Position numbers and translations under genes: made by a program. A DNA stretch of 64,000 bases. Origin: Cephalopachus bancanus (lineage: Eukaryota; Chordata; Mammalia; Primates; Tarsiidae). Positions 42,180 through 53,139 of the stretch are shown here, in pieces; position 1 is the first letter of the stretch; each line of letters starts with the position of its first letter. The notes under the pieces are model-generated. The model ran no database searches. It was not told the DNA's origin and saw nothing but the letters and a program-made list of their open reading frames with translations. The stretch lies in NCBI GenBank assembly GCA_027257055.1, contig JAPVLO010000968.1:590224-654223 (forward strand), given 5' to 3'.

Positions 42180-42545
42180 AGTGCAGAACCAGGAGGGGTG
42201 GTTCTGCCTCAAGGGCCCAGGAAAGGTTCCTGAGGAAGTCCCACCTAACCTGGTTCTTGAATTAAGACTCAGCTTTCCACACATGGGGAACGTGAAGGAG
42301 AGAGAGAGGGGCATTCAGGCAGTGGGGACAGCTTGTGCGAAGGCTGGAATGACCCCTGCATTCTGGGGAAGCTCGGGGTGGCTGGACCGTGGGTGAGGAG
42401 ACCGGGGAAGCGAGAGGGAAGCTGACGGTCGTCCGAACCAGCGGCCAGTGTTGGCAGGGAGCCCTGTGAGGTGCACATGGGCTTCTGGTGGACCCTGGTG
42501 AGGAGGGACTTCAGCCAAGAAGTGACTTTATGAGGTCCATTCTTT
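42180..42545 (-). mobile_element. L2 LINE fragment (minus)
   Basis: GGCATTCAGGCAGTGGGGAC, AGCTTGTGCGAAGGCTGGAA, AACCAGCGGCCAGTGTTGGC follow the reversed L2 body (compare the copy at 33.1-33.3 kb). Confidence 0.6.
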
Positions 42546-42715
42546 GGAAAGACCGCAGTCTCTGCTGGATTGGAGGGGAGACATCCAAAGGTCTACTTAA
42601 AGCTCGCACATCCTCTCGTGTCCAGTGGCACTCGGTTTCCTCCTTCACATTAGTTCTCCATGTGTCCTACACGGATGCCCTGTCCTGGTTATAAATGCTT
42701 TCTTTCCTACCAGGT

Positions 42716-42935
42716 GTGATGGTTAATTTTATGTGGCAACTTAACTAGGCCATGGGGCACTCAGTTACACACTGTTTCTGCGTGTGTGTTTGGGAGTGCT
42801 TCCAGGTGAGATCTGCGTTTGGATCAGTGAACTATGTAAAGCAAAGGGCCCTCCTGTAGGGAACCAGCCATGGAGGCCTTCCTGCTGACAAAGTCCAGGG
42901 GGCTGAAGACCCCAGGTCACAAAGCGAACCTGGGC
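42716..42935 (+). mobile_element. ERVL/MaLR-class LTR fragment (plus)
   Basis: TGTGATGGTTAATTTTATGT, GGCAACTTAACTAGGCCATG, GATCTGCGTTTGGATCAGTG. An old LTR family starting TGTGATGGTTAATTTTATGTG; subfamily not assigned. A reversed, longer copy of the same family is at 45387-46200. No viral genes accompany it. Confidence 0.65.
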
Positions 42936-43055
42936 AGCTGAGACCCTTGCTTCTTCTACTTTTGTTATTGGTGCAGCCAAAAAGTTCTGTACAGTCTGAG
43001 GATGGAAAGCAAAATTCCACTCATGCCTCCACTACCCCTTGCCTTTACTTCCCTT

Positions 43056-43804
43056 TGTTAAGGAGGCTTGTAATTCTGGTGACTTGAGCCCAAGAGGCCT
43101 TTTGTTTTACGAACATTAAAACTCATTCTTCCTGGCAGGAAATAATTAATGCAGATTGTAAACACCAGGTGTGAAGTTAGGGAAAACTAGTCAGGCCAAC
43201 TTGCAGCTAAGAAACCTTGAAAATGTTGCTTTACTCCAGCTAGTTGCAAATTGCTGTGTAAAGGTCACAGGTGTGACTTGTTAATTATGTGATAATTATA
43301 GTGCTTAGAACTTGGTAGTGATTTATAATGCAGTAGTTATAGGAATAAGTAAGTTTTGTCTGGACATTAAGAAATGGTAATTATTAAAAAATGTTAGAAA
43401 TTTATAACATTTATAGTTTAGGATGATAATGTTTTAAGATCAAAACAGGATGAACAAAGATACATTGCCTGACCAGTCCATTCAACTGTAACTGATTGCC
43501 TTGGAAACAAAAAACATGTAGTGTATAAAAGGAGTTGGAAAAGACAATAAATCGGCATTTGTCCTGCTTGCAGCAGAGTCAATGTCCAAGGTTTTTCTCC
43601 TGCGCCTACACTGTCCCTCTTTCAGGAAACCCTGACCTGCTGGAGCTGGACTTCGGCACCCTCCCAGTGTGTGTGGGTACTGTCCCATCCACTGAGGGCC
43701 TGAGCAGTGCAAAATGCTGTGGGGTGGGGTGGAACTTACTCTCTCTGCCGGACTAAGTGAGCTGGAACAGTGGGCTTCTTCAGCTGAGACTTAAATCATC
43801 AACA
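43056..43804 (+). mobile_element. Probable solo LTR of an endogenous retrovirus
   Basis: The sequence has the make-up of an LTR promoter: an AT-rich U3-like part, TATAAAA at 43524-43530, and AATAAA at 43546-43551 about 20 bp later, then a CT-rich downstream part (GTCCCTCTTTCAGGAAACCC). TATA and AATAAA lying this close is typical of several gammaretrovirus-like LTRs. Both ends are estimates: the start TGTTAAGGAGG and the end ATCATCAACA were chosen for TG...CA, and I see no matching target duplication. No retroviral coding sequence lies next to it. Confidence 0.45.
43524..43551 (+). promoter_or_regulatory. TATA box and polyadenylation signal pair in LTR
   Basis: TATAAAA at 43524-43530 and AATAAA at 43546-43551, in the correct order and strand for an LTR U3/R junction. 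Confidence 0.55.
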
Positions 43805-44247
43805 AAGTAACCTCCTCCACAGACCTGTCTCCCTCCTTTCCGAGGCATGTTGCTTGCATTCCTGTTTTATGTTTGTTTTATTTTGCTCTGATTATGATCA
43901 CTTACGCCTTTGTCTGCTGCAATACCAGCAGATGTAGGGTAGGCACTCATGTTTACATTTGACGGATGGAAGAATGGCCGTGTGCAGCTAAGCCCTGTCT
44001 TCGTGGACTGGGAGACCTAGTAGGTAAGAGGAGAGTTGAGAAACACTGGCAAATGTGCCCCAAGGGGTAGCTGCCCCCATTGGAGGCGGGTTAAGAGAAG
44101 TACACGTCAGGTTAAAAATCCCAGTGGGGTCTCCAGAATGTTAGGTCAGACCTGATGGGGAGTGCCTGTGATCTGGTGCTGCATGAAAGATGCAAAGAAT
44201 TGCACAGAAGTTAGATTGGAAAATGTAATTTATTTGGAAAGTAAACT

Positions 44248-44249
<2 letters not shown>
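43805..44249. other. Single-copy sequence, no feature recognised
   Basis: Nothing identified. Confidence 0.5.

Positions 44250-44302
<53 letters not shown>
44250..44302. repeat. (GA)n microsatellite
   Basis: About 25 GA units with one interruption (GAAAGAG at 44289-44295). Polypurine-polypyrimidine tract, able to form triplex DNA. Confidence 0.97.
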
Positions 44303-44303
<1 letters not shown>

Positions 44304-45386
44304 GATTCGTCTTCCCAAGGTAGGAGAGGGAGCCAAAGCTAGGAAACATGGCGGTCATAGCTCAAAGAGCCACTTGGACACACCAGAGTTTAACAAAGCA
44401 ATGATACATGGCTGCTTCAGGTTGAATGCTTTTAAATCTTCTCTTTGATGGGGGCAGATTGTTAAGGTGATCCAGTGGTGGTCTTTTTCACGACATCATG
44501 CAGGGGACAGGTAAGCACAGGTACTAACATCAGGTGACGGATGGCAGGCAGATGGGTAGGTTAGGCACTTGATTGTTGCCATGTTGACGACTTCTGTGAC
44601 AGGAAGGCCTGATTAGGTTAACTTGTTTACAAAACAAGCTGGGAAGGGGGTAGTAAGACTATTATCAATAGCTATCTCTGAGAAACCAGTTCTGTCCTTG
44701 GCTAGTGATTAGAGGGTAGTTAAAGTAAACTGCTAGAAAAAGTGCAGAACTAGGCAATGTTAAAATGGCTGCTTATTGTGTTTATTGACTCCATCTTACG
44801 TACTTTCAGTATGGAAATAATCTCATTCTTAGTTCTCTCCTATAAGTCCCCTCTTCTCTTGCCCCCAACCAAAAAAGTACTGAGGAAAGCAGGTCTAACA
44901 CCATGGGAATCATTAAAGTTCATTTTCAATATGATTGACAGATCACATTGGATTCGGTTTTTTTTCTCTCTTTAAAGATCTGAATTTGGTTTTTCAGGCT
45001 ACCACCAAACTTATTATCTTCATGTGCACGGACATCTATCTGGAGGCAATTGCTCTGAAGTTGTGTTTGAAGAATTTTATTGGACAGTTGTAGAGTTGGG
45101 GTATATGGGTTTCCAGAAGAGGGCATAACTTTGGGTAGTACATACAGACTTTGCCATATGGGAGGTAGAATGTGACTGCTGCCTCTCTCAAGTGTCTCTG
45201 CCACCCAGATTGCCCTTTGCACTCCTCCCTGGTAGTTCCTGGATATTCCTGCATTCTGTCATCTATAGGGTGAAAGCTTAGTAGGTTCATTCAAAGGACA
45301 TTCCTGAATAAACCCTGCTCCAGAAATCTAGCTCATCGGTTGGTACTTGAGCCACTCTGCACACCCCAAAGTCCGATCTCCAGGGC
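44303..45386. other. Single-copy sequence, no feature recognised
   Basis: A 98-codon minus frame at 44926-45222 has no recognisable domain. Confidence 0.5.
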
Positions 45387-46200
45387 TGTATTAGTCAGAG
45401 CTCTCTAAAGAGATAGAGCCAATAGGATATATACAGTGAGTTGGCCCTTCATAAACATGGATTTTATAGCCACGGATTCAACCAATCACAGGTAGAAAAT
45501 ATTTGAAAAAGAAAACAACAAAACTAAGAATAAAAATAGCACAGATGAAACATTATGCAGTATAACAACTATTTACATAGCATTTACATTATATTATAAG
45601 TAATCTAGAGATAGTTTAAAGTATAGGAGAGGATGTGCATAAGTTAGATGAAAATACTACTCTGTATTATGTAAGAGACGAGCATCTGTAGAATTTTGGT
45701 ATCTACATGGGGCCATGGAATGCATCTCTTAGGGATATCGCAGGATGACTGTATAGTTTTATGAGAGGAGATATATTGGGTAATTGGCTCACGTGATTAT
45801 GGAAGCTGAGAAGACCCATGACAGGCTGTCAGTAAGCTGGAGACCCTGGGATGCCAGTAGGCAGCAGAGCTTAGTCCAAGTTCAAAGGCCTGAGAACCTG
45901 GGACTCCTGGATTCCAAAGGTGAGAGAGTCTAATGTTCAAGGGCAGAAGAGGAAGGATGTATCATATCCCAGCTCCAGGAGAGAGAGAGACCAGTTCATC
46001 TTTCCTCTTTGCTCTATCTGGGCCCCACCACAATTGGATGATGCCTGCCCACATTGTGTGGGTCTTCCCCATTTCACCTACTCAGACTCAAAAGGCAATC
46101 TCTTTGGGGAAACACCCTCATAGACACACCCCAAAATGCTTTGCCGGTTCTCTAGGTATTTCTCAATCCAGACATGTTGATAACTACGATTAACTGTCAA
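45387..46200 (-). mobile_element. ERVL/MaLR-class LTR (minus), interrupted by a Tigger-type element
   Basis: Left part TGTATTAGTCAGAGCTCTCT, AGAGCCAATAGGATATAT. Right part GGTAATTGGCTCACGTGATT, ATGGAAGCTGAGAAGACCCA, GGATGATGCCTGCCCACATT, GGAAACACCCTCATAGACAC, ending CGATTAACTGTCAA. Same family as 42716-42935 but opposite orientation and nearly full length (about 0.5 kb without the insert). Confidence 0.7.
45434..45751 (+). mobile_element. MER2-like TcMar-Tigger MITE, inserted in LTR
   Basis: Starts CAGTGAGTTGGCCC, then CACGGATTCAACCAATCACA, GTATAACAACTATTTACATA, GCATTTACATTATATTATAA, GTAATCTAGAGATAGTTTAA, GGATGTGCATAAGTTAGATG, and ends GGATGACTG. Terminal CAGT/ACTG match. It is flanked by TA at 45432-45433 and 45752-45753, the Tc1/mariner target duplication. 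No transposase. Confidence 0.85.
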
Positions 46201-46734
46201 AAAGGCATTCCCATAAATGCCTTCCAGGACCACAGAATTCAATACCTTATTTTCACCCACTATCCAGCCTTAGCTCCATTCTTGGGGTGGGGAGGTACCA
46301 TGGGGGAGTAGCCTTAGGTTATGTCAGCCAGCCTGCCTGACTCCTGGCCCCCAGCTTGCGTTCCCGAATCTCGTCTATGCCAGAGCAAGCTCAGACCTCA
46401 GTATGGGATAAAATCAAGGCTGCACCAGACCCTGGGTGAAGCTGTGTCCACTGCAGAGGGTTCTGAACCTTGGAGTGTCCCTTCTGTTTTTGCTCCTAGG
46501 AACTGCACCACCTGTGGGATGTTGAATCTGAAAGCCTTGGAGAGACAGGAAGAATGGGGAGGGGATGACAGAAATGGTGAACCTTGCAACAGTGACTAGA
46601 TGCTACAGGATTCCCTGCACATTGAGCTCTTGTGAGAAAGAGGGAGACGGTGGGTATGGATGGAGGTATAGAGTATGAGCAGATTTGTCTGTTTAACCTG
46701 AAGATTCATGCAACACCTGCCCATCATGGGCATC
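46201..46734. other. Single-copy sequence, no feature recognised
   Basis: A 92-codon plus frame (46321-46599) with no recognisable domain. Confidence 0.5.
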
Positions 46735-46825
46735 AACGGTATTAATTTTTATACAAGTGAGAGCGAAGGTTTGCATGGGGCTTTCTATGCCAGACACCAT
46801 GTGAAGTGACTTGTTTAAGTACTGC

Positions 46826-46837
46826 TCTAATCATCTT
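46826..46837. repeat. Target-site duplication (left) of Alu
   Basis: TCTAATCATCTT; second copy at 47129-47140. Confidence 0.9.
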
Positions 46838-47128
46838 TTTTTATTTTTGAGTTGGAGTCTCACTCTGTCTCCCAGAGATACTGGAGTGCAGTGGCCGCTT
46901 CTGGCCACCGCAGCTTAGACCTGCTGGACTCCGGCGATCCTTCCACCTCAGCCTTCCAAGTAGCCGGAATTACAGGCATGCGCTACCATGCCCGGCTGAC
47001 TTTTTGATTTATTTTAGAGATGAGGTCTCGCTGCCCAGGCGGGTCTCGAACCCGTGGGTTCAGGCAATCCACTCACCTCAGCCTCCCAAAGTCACGGGAT
47101 TACAAGCTGAGCCACTGAGCCCGGCTGT
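46838..47128 (-). mobile_element. Alu SINE (minus), CpG-rich, in MIR
   Basis: GAGTTGGAGTCTCACTCTGT tail, GCAGTGGCCGCTTCTGGCCA, linker TTTTTGATTTATTTTAGAGA, head GCTGAGCCACTGAGCCCGGC. The sense-strand box B GGTTCGAGACC is intact (complement at 47040-47050). 12-bp target duplications. One of the youngest repeats in the window. Confidence 0.97.
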
Positions 47129-47225
47129 TCTAATCATCTTAATCCCCATTTTACAGACAAGGAAGCGAGGCTTGTTTAAAATAAGAGTAGCATAGTCAAA
47201 ATTCCAATGCAGGCAGTTCTGAGTC

Positions 47226-48044
47226 TCCAGTGTTAGAAGGTTTATGTTTGACCTAATTAACTTTGGCATGTCCAAAGGAATTTCTTTGACTTAGTTGACT
47301 ATAGAGTTTAAATAAAATATTTAGACATCACTATAAACACTAGCAAAAAAAAAAAAAAGGAGAGAGAATTGCTGTTACTTCATCAGGAGCTAAGAGAAGA
47401 TTCAACATTGCTGATGGCAAGAGATTTAGTCCTAAATTCACAACTGAAGAATAAAAATGACCTTATCCTCATCAATTTAGTAGAATTTGATTGTGGTTTT
47501 CTGTCAAATTGTGGCTCAGACAGGGGCTAAATATCAGCTAATGGTAGACTCACAAACACAAGATGATACCAGTAATTTATAATATTGGTGGAAATTATTT
47601 TATTAAGTGAACAATTTTTGTTATAACTTGTACCACCTGGCAACCATTTTTATAAATATATATAGTTTGGTTTATTTAGAGACAAAAAAATAACAGAGGT
47701 TTTAATTTTTCCTTTACATAGCAATTTATTTTTCTACATAAGTTGTTCAATATTTTAAATATAATTTCTGATGACATTATAGTTGTGTAGTGAATAAATC
47801 AAAATAGTAGATGCGAAAAACACATCATAAATTGTAACATGCTCATTACTGTAATGGAAAGAATGAATATATTATTTTACACATGCACATACATTTTTTT
47901 AAAATGCAAGAATAAAAATGGTTTAGAAATAAGCACTAGGGCTGGGAGTCATTGCCTCTATGAAATATTGAATCGATGTAGCAGCTCAATTGTGTATAGA
48001 AATGTGTTTCAATTAAGGCAGTATACACAGGGCAGTGAGGAACA
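47226..48044. other. AT-rich single-copy sequence, no feature recognised
   Basis: Includes a 14-A run at 47346-47359 and ATAAATATATATAG; no element identified. Confidence 0.5.
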
Positions 48045-48240
48045 TTTTGAAGTCACAGGGATCCAGAATTTCTCTTCCTTGACCCTGATGATCTGTACAA
48101 CCTTAGGCAACTTACATAAACTTTTGAAGCCCTGGTTTTTGTTGTTATAAAATGTGGTCAACACAATGTGCCCTGAGAGTTAAGAATATAATGCTTCTAT
48201 CAGTGCCCTGAATATGTAAGTATTACTATTAATTTATTTT
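48045..48240 (+). mobile_element. MIR SINE (plus)
   Basis: ACAACCTTAGGCAACTTACA, TAAACTTTTGAAGCCCTGGT, TATAAAATGTGGTCAACACA and ATCAGTGCCCTGAATATGTA follow MIR order. Confidence 0.65.
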
Positions 48241-48309
48241 CAACATCTCTCCTACCTCCTCTACACTCAAGGATATGGTCTCTGGTTATTTACTTCATAT
48301 CATTTATTT

Positions 48310-48615
48310 TCCTAAATACAAGGAACTCCTATTTTAAGTAACTTATCTTTTCAAGTTATAAAAGCAATGTATAGTTATGTAGAAAACTTAGAAAGCAAAG
48401 AGAAGCGGAAAGTAAAACTAGACATTAATTTCTATCATCTTCAGGGATAACAATCATACATTTTTTGGCTTTTTTGTGCATAAATTTACCTTTTAAAAAT
48501 TAATTATGCTATACTCATTGTTTTGTAACCTGTCTTTTTTTCAGTGAATATATATGAACATTTTTCCATGTCATTAAATGTTCCACATTATTTTAAGTGG
48601 CCATGTGCTGTGTGA
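48310..48615. mobile_element. Very old LINE-like repeat, class uncertain
   Basis: ATTTTAAGTAACTTATCTTT, CAATGTATAGTTATGTAGAA, TTTTGTAACCTGTCTTTTTT, CATTTTTCCATGTCATTAAA resemble the 3' part of an ancient L1, in reverse. Too diverged to classify by eye. Confidence 0.4.
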
Positions 48616-49764
48616 ATAAAAAAAGCTGGGACATTTTGACTTGCAATACATATCTTCATTTTCTTTTGGCTTGGCTTTTTTGGTGGATGAGTGCAAGAAG
48701 ACAGGAATTGTTTTTAAGGTATGTTTCACCTATTTGTTTTCCCTAATGATGGTTCGGTAGTTTGAAGGATGCTACTGAGTCCTTACCTTATGCATGACAA
48801 TGACAGGATTTAGTACTATAACCCTCTCCGGGAATTCATTGCCTGCCAAGACCCAGAGCTGGAAGATTTACTGACAGTGGAAGGTTTGCTATCAACAGGA
48901 GTCACATGAAAGCCATAGCGTTACTGTCTGTCTTCACTGACTCTCCGCAGGAATGCCTGCCTGCCTTCCACTCTGCATCAACCACCTCTGGTTGCCTGAA
49001 ATATGCAAACCAGCAAGTGACAAATGCCTTTTAGGAAAGTACAATTAAATTCAAACTGAAAATGGAGGAAGTTGATCAAAGAATAAAGAAAGAAAGGCAT
49101 GAAAAACAGATCATCCCAGGTCCATAAAGTCAGCTGTAAACCTTTAACAATAAAAAATTAAACGAAAAAGAAGTTAGGATCTTAAACAGACATTTAAATT
49201 TTCCAGGAAAGAACTTGATAGCTGCACCAGATCAAGGAGTTTGCAAAATTTACGGAGGAAGCCCAAGTGTCTCGTCCCACTAGAGGCTGCAGAAAACATA
49301 AAACAGTCATCAAACAAAGCATTATTTTTATACTATTTAGTGTCATTGTGCAAAACCTTGGCCATGAGAGGAAATGGCACTTTTGACTGACTGAGAATAT
49401 TGTTCTATTCAGAACAGATTGAAGTGGCAAAAAGTGGAGGGAGGCTAAAAAAGAATCACATCACTGCTGGGAGAAGCCCAGAGGAAATATTACAGAAATA
49501 TTTAATATGTGTGGGGCTGGGAGTAATAATATTTATCTGTCTTTCTTGTTCAAATGCTAAAGCCTAAATCTGTACCTGGGGATTATGTGTTCATTGACAG
49601 GTCTTTTCTGAGTGGGCTTAATAAATGATCAGGTGTTTGGACCCAAAAGAAAAACTGAGCCCGATGTATTACGGTTTCTGAGCAAAGTTGACATATGTAG
49701 TAGGGCTTTCCTGACAAATTTTTAAAACTTGGGATAGACATGATGCAGGTATTAAGACATCATC
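48616..49764. other. Single-copy sequence, no feature recognised
   Basis: Nothing identified; longest frame 78 codons (minus, 49194-49430). Confidence 0.5.
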
Positions 49765-49999
49765 ACACAGTGGTGAAGAGAACTGATTTGGGCAGCGCAA
49801 TCTCTGACTGAATCCTGGCTCTACCCTTTAAGGGAAACTTTGAAGAAACAGGGCTTCTCTTCTTTGAGCTTTGATTTTCTCATATTTAAAATATAGATGG
49901 AAGTAATTGTATTCCCTTCATGGGGTGTTGATTATGATGACTGGAATATTAGAAGTACATAATTTAACACAGATCTGTACACACATTAAGGCTTCAATA
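49765..49999 (+). mobile_element. MIR SINE (plus)
   Basis: CACAGTGGTGAAGAGAACTG, TGACTGAATCCTGGCTCTAC, TTTGATTTTCTCATATTTAA, GGGGTGTTGATTATGATGAC. Its 3' end was the target of the L1 at 50014. Confidence 0.75.
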
Positions 50000-50013
50000 A
50001 ATGGCAGATTCTT
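50000..50013. repeat. Target-site duplication (left) of inverted L1
   Basis: AATGGCAGATTCTT, exact partner of 52418-52431. Confidence 0.97.
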
Positions 50014-52417
50014 TTTTTTTATTATAAAGATGTGGGATACAATTCAAGGTTAGGTATACAAACTTTGATTATGCAGGTATCCTTGTGAATGAGGTGTGCC
50101 CCTCCCTCCCCTAGCAGTTTCCCTCAACTGCCAATCCCACCCCCCTCCCCTCACAGTTTCCCATTACTGCCAATCCCTTTCTTATAGTATTATTTGTTCA
50201 AGGTCTACTTCTGAGTGATAACACAAGGTAATCTGTTTTTTGTTTCAGTCATAGATCACTGAGTATGACCCACTCTAAATCCATCCAAGTTGCTGTGAAG
50301 TCCATATGTCTGTCCTTTATGGCTGAATAATATTCCATTGTGTATATGTACCACATTTTTTATCCAGTCCAGCTTCAATGGGCAGCATGATTGGTTCCAT
50401 GTTTTTGCTATTGTGACTAGAGCTGCAACAAACATATGTGTTCAGGTATCTTTTTTGTAGAATGATTTGAATTCCTCTGGGTATATTCCAAATAAAGGAA
50501 TTGCTGGGTCATATGGAAGGTAAATTTCTAGTTCTTTCAGAAATCGCCACACTGTCTTTCAAATAGGTTGTACTAGTTTGCATTCCCAACAGCAGTGCAG
50601 AAGTGTTCCTTTCTCTCCGCATCCTCACCAACATCTGTTGTTGTTTGTTTTATTAATGATGGTCATTCTTTCTGTGGTTAGGTGGTATCTCAATGTGGTT
50701 TTGATTTGCATTTCTCTGATGATGAATGAAACTGAGCACTTTTCAAGCATCAGTTGGCTGCCCATATATCTTCTTTTGAGAAGCGCCTGTTCATGTCGTT
50801 TGCCCACTTTTTAATGAGGCCGTTTGTTTTTTTTCCTTTCAGTATGTTTGAGTTCTTGTAGGTCCTAGATGTTAGACCTTGGTCAGATGTAAAGTTGGCA
50901 AATATTTTTTCCCATTCTGTGGGCTGTCTCCCTGCTCTCTTGATGGTTTCTTTTGTTTTGTAGAAGTTTGTTAGTTTGATGAGGTCCCACTTTTCTATCT
51001 TATTTCTTATGGTGTGGGCACTTAGGTTTCTGATCAGGAATAGGTTGCCAGTTCCAATTTCCATGAGGGTGTCTCCTGAGTTTTCTAAGATTCATATAGT
51101 TTGAAGTTTTTTGTTTAGGTCTTTGATCCATTTAGAGTTAATTTTTGTGTATGGTGATAGGTAGGGGTTCTGTTTCAATCTTCTGCATGTGATCAGCCAG
51201 TTTCCCCAGCACCATTTACTGAATAGGTTCTCCTTTCCCCAGTGGTTGTTGTTGGAGGTTTTGTCAAAGATGAGTTGGTTGAGAAATTGAGGTTTTGCTT
51301 CTGAAATCTCTATCCTGTTCCATTGGTCTATATGCCTGCTCTTGTACCAATACCAGACTGTTTTGATTACTGTAGTCTTATAGTAAAGTTTGAAGTTTAA
51401 AAGTATGATACCTCCTGCTTTGTTCCTTTTACCAAGGATTGTTCTGGCTATTCATGGTCATTTATGTTTCCATATGAATTTCTGTATTGTCATTACCAGG
51501 CTCTGAGAAGAATGATGCTGGTAATTTAATGGGCATTGCCTTGAATCTGTGTATTGTCTATATTTCTTATGAACATAGATGCCAAAATCCTCAACAAGAT
51601 TCTAGCCCATCGGATCCAAAATCAAATCTCAAAAACCATCCACCATGACCAAGTAGGGTTCATCCCCACGATGCAGGGTTGGTTCAACCAGCAAGACCAT
51701 AAATGTAATCAAATACATCAACAGAAGTAAAAACAACAACCACGTGATTATATCATTCAATGCAGAAAAGATTTTTGATGAAATCCAATATCCCTTCTTG
51801 ATAAAAACCCTCAAACACCTAGGTATAGAAGGAACATACCTCAAAATAGTAAGTGCCATCTATGATAAACCCACAGCTAGCATATTGCTAAATGGACAGA
51901 AACTGGAAACATTTTCCCTGAAAACTGGAATAAGACAAGGCTGCCACCTCTCACCCCTCTTGTTCAACATTGTGCTGGAAGTCCTAGCTTGGGCAATTAG
52001 ACAAGAGAAGGAAATCAGGGGTATCCAAATAGGAAAAGAGGAAGCTAATTTATCCCTCTTTGCAGATGACATGATGCTATACCTCGAAAATCCAAGAGAA
52101 TCTGTCAAAAACCTCCTTGCACTGATAAAGGACTTTGTCAAAGTCTCAGAGTACAAAATAAATGTGCAAAAAACAATTGCATTGCTATACACCAACAAAA
52201 AGCAGTCAGAGACACAAATTAAATGCACAATCCCATTCACAATAGCCACAGAAAAGATGAAATACTTTGGCATCTTCCTAACCAGAGAAGTGAAAGATCT
52301 TTACAATGAGAACTACAAAACACTGCTCAAAGAAATCCAGGAAGACACAAACAAACGGAAACATATTCCATGTTCATGGATAGGAAGAATCAACATTGTT
52401 CAAAAGTTCATCTTACC
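50014..52417. mobile_element. L1 with 5' inversion (twin priming)
   Basis: The left part 50014-about 51560 is L1 3' UTR and ORF2 C-terminal region on the minus strand. The right part, about 51561-52417, is the RT region of ORF2 on the plus strand. The two parts are adjacent in the normal L1 map, but the second is flipped. Perfect 14-bp target duplications flank the whole, so it is one insertion event. The junction lies between ATCTGTGTATTGTC and TATTTCTTATGAACATAGAT. Confidence 0.95.
51561..52417 (+). pseudogene. L1 ORF2 reverse-transcriptase fragment (inverted part)
   Basis: Begins with [13 protein letters not shown] residues (GATGCCAAAATCCTCAACAA). The 245-codon open piece at 51744-52481 shows the RT palm: [40 protein letters not shown], and the catalytic [10 protein letters not shown] box, followed by [20 protein letters not shown]. 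It ends in L1 at INIVQKFIL; the last ~20 codons are flanking DNA. Truncated on both sides and without a promoter, so non-functional, though the palm itself is unusually uninterrupted. Confidence 0.93.
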
Positions 52418-52431
52418 AATGGCAGATTCTT
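52418..52431. repeat. Target-site duplication (right) of inverted L1
   Basis: AATGGCAGATTCTT; partner of 50000-50013. Confidence 0.97.
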
Positions 52432-53139
52432 GTTCCATTCTTTCGCTTAAACAATTATACAGAAGGCAGATAAATGTGTGAGACGATTTGGAGGGCATAG
52501 TCTGGAGAGTTTGTTCCACAGCCTTGGAGCTCCAGCTTAATACAGCATTATGGTATGCAGGTATTTTGGTCACTTCTGGTAGATCACTCCAAGAATTTTA
52601 AGGGTGGTTCACTGGCACTTTGGAGAGACACTGGCTGCCGTTACCTTGATGTCTAAGTATGACAGCAATATCTTCTGACTTTCCTCTTTAGATCCTGGTC
52701 GGTGTTGGGAGGAAGTATTCACCGGGATAATCTGAGCAGCGTCTCCTCCCACTCAACTTCCCTGGATTTACTTACAGAAATATATTATTAACACCTAGCA
52801 ACCCTGGGAAAAAACATTCCAGCTGTTGAGAGGAGTTAACAGTTATTTAGCTATTTTTTTTTATATTTCATTAATGCTTATGGCACTCTTGTGTGTACTG
52901 ATACTGTTTCAGTATTGAACTGTCCATCTTCAGCTGAAGGAAGCAGCTGGAATGTTGACGGATGTCAACTTTTAGATTATTACTGTGTCACACGAGGATG
53001 ATACTAATAGTTCTTTGCAATTATTATGATTCTTTTATTCTCAATGTTCTTTCAAATGAATTAAGTCCAGTTGCTTTTTCTCTAGGAAGCTGACCCTCTA
53101 CACATTTGTGAGAGTTGCCCTGACTGCATTCTTCTTTCC
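52432..53139. other. Single-copy sequence, no feature recognised
   Basis: Nothing identified. Confidence 0.5.

Larger units (their letters stand above)
46735..47225 (-). mobile_element. MIR SINE (minus), interrupted by an Alu
   Basis: Left part ATGCCAGACACCATGTGAAG then TTAAGTACTGCTCTAATCAT. Right part CTAATCATCTTAATCCCCAT, TTTACAGACAAGGAAGCGAG. The two join correctly in MIR once the Alu and one target duplication are removed. Confidence 0.75.

Noticed and set aside
51744..52481. 245-codon plus-strand RT with an intact FADD box as a possible domesticated RT
   Set aside because: Exact target duplications and the adjoining minus-strand L1 show it is the inverted part of one truncated L1 insertion; the last codons are plain flank.
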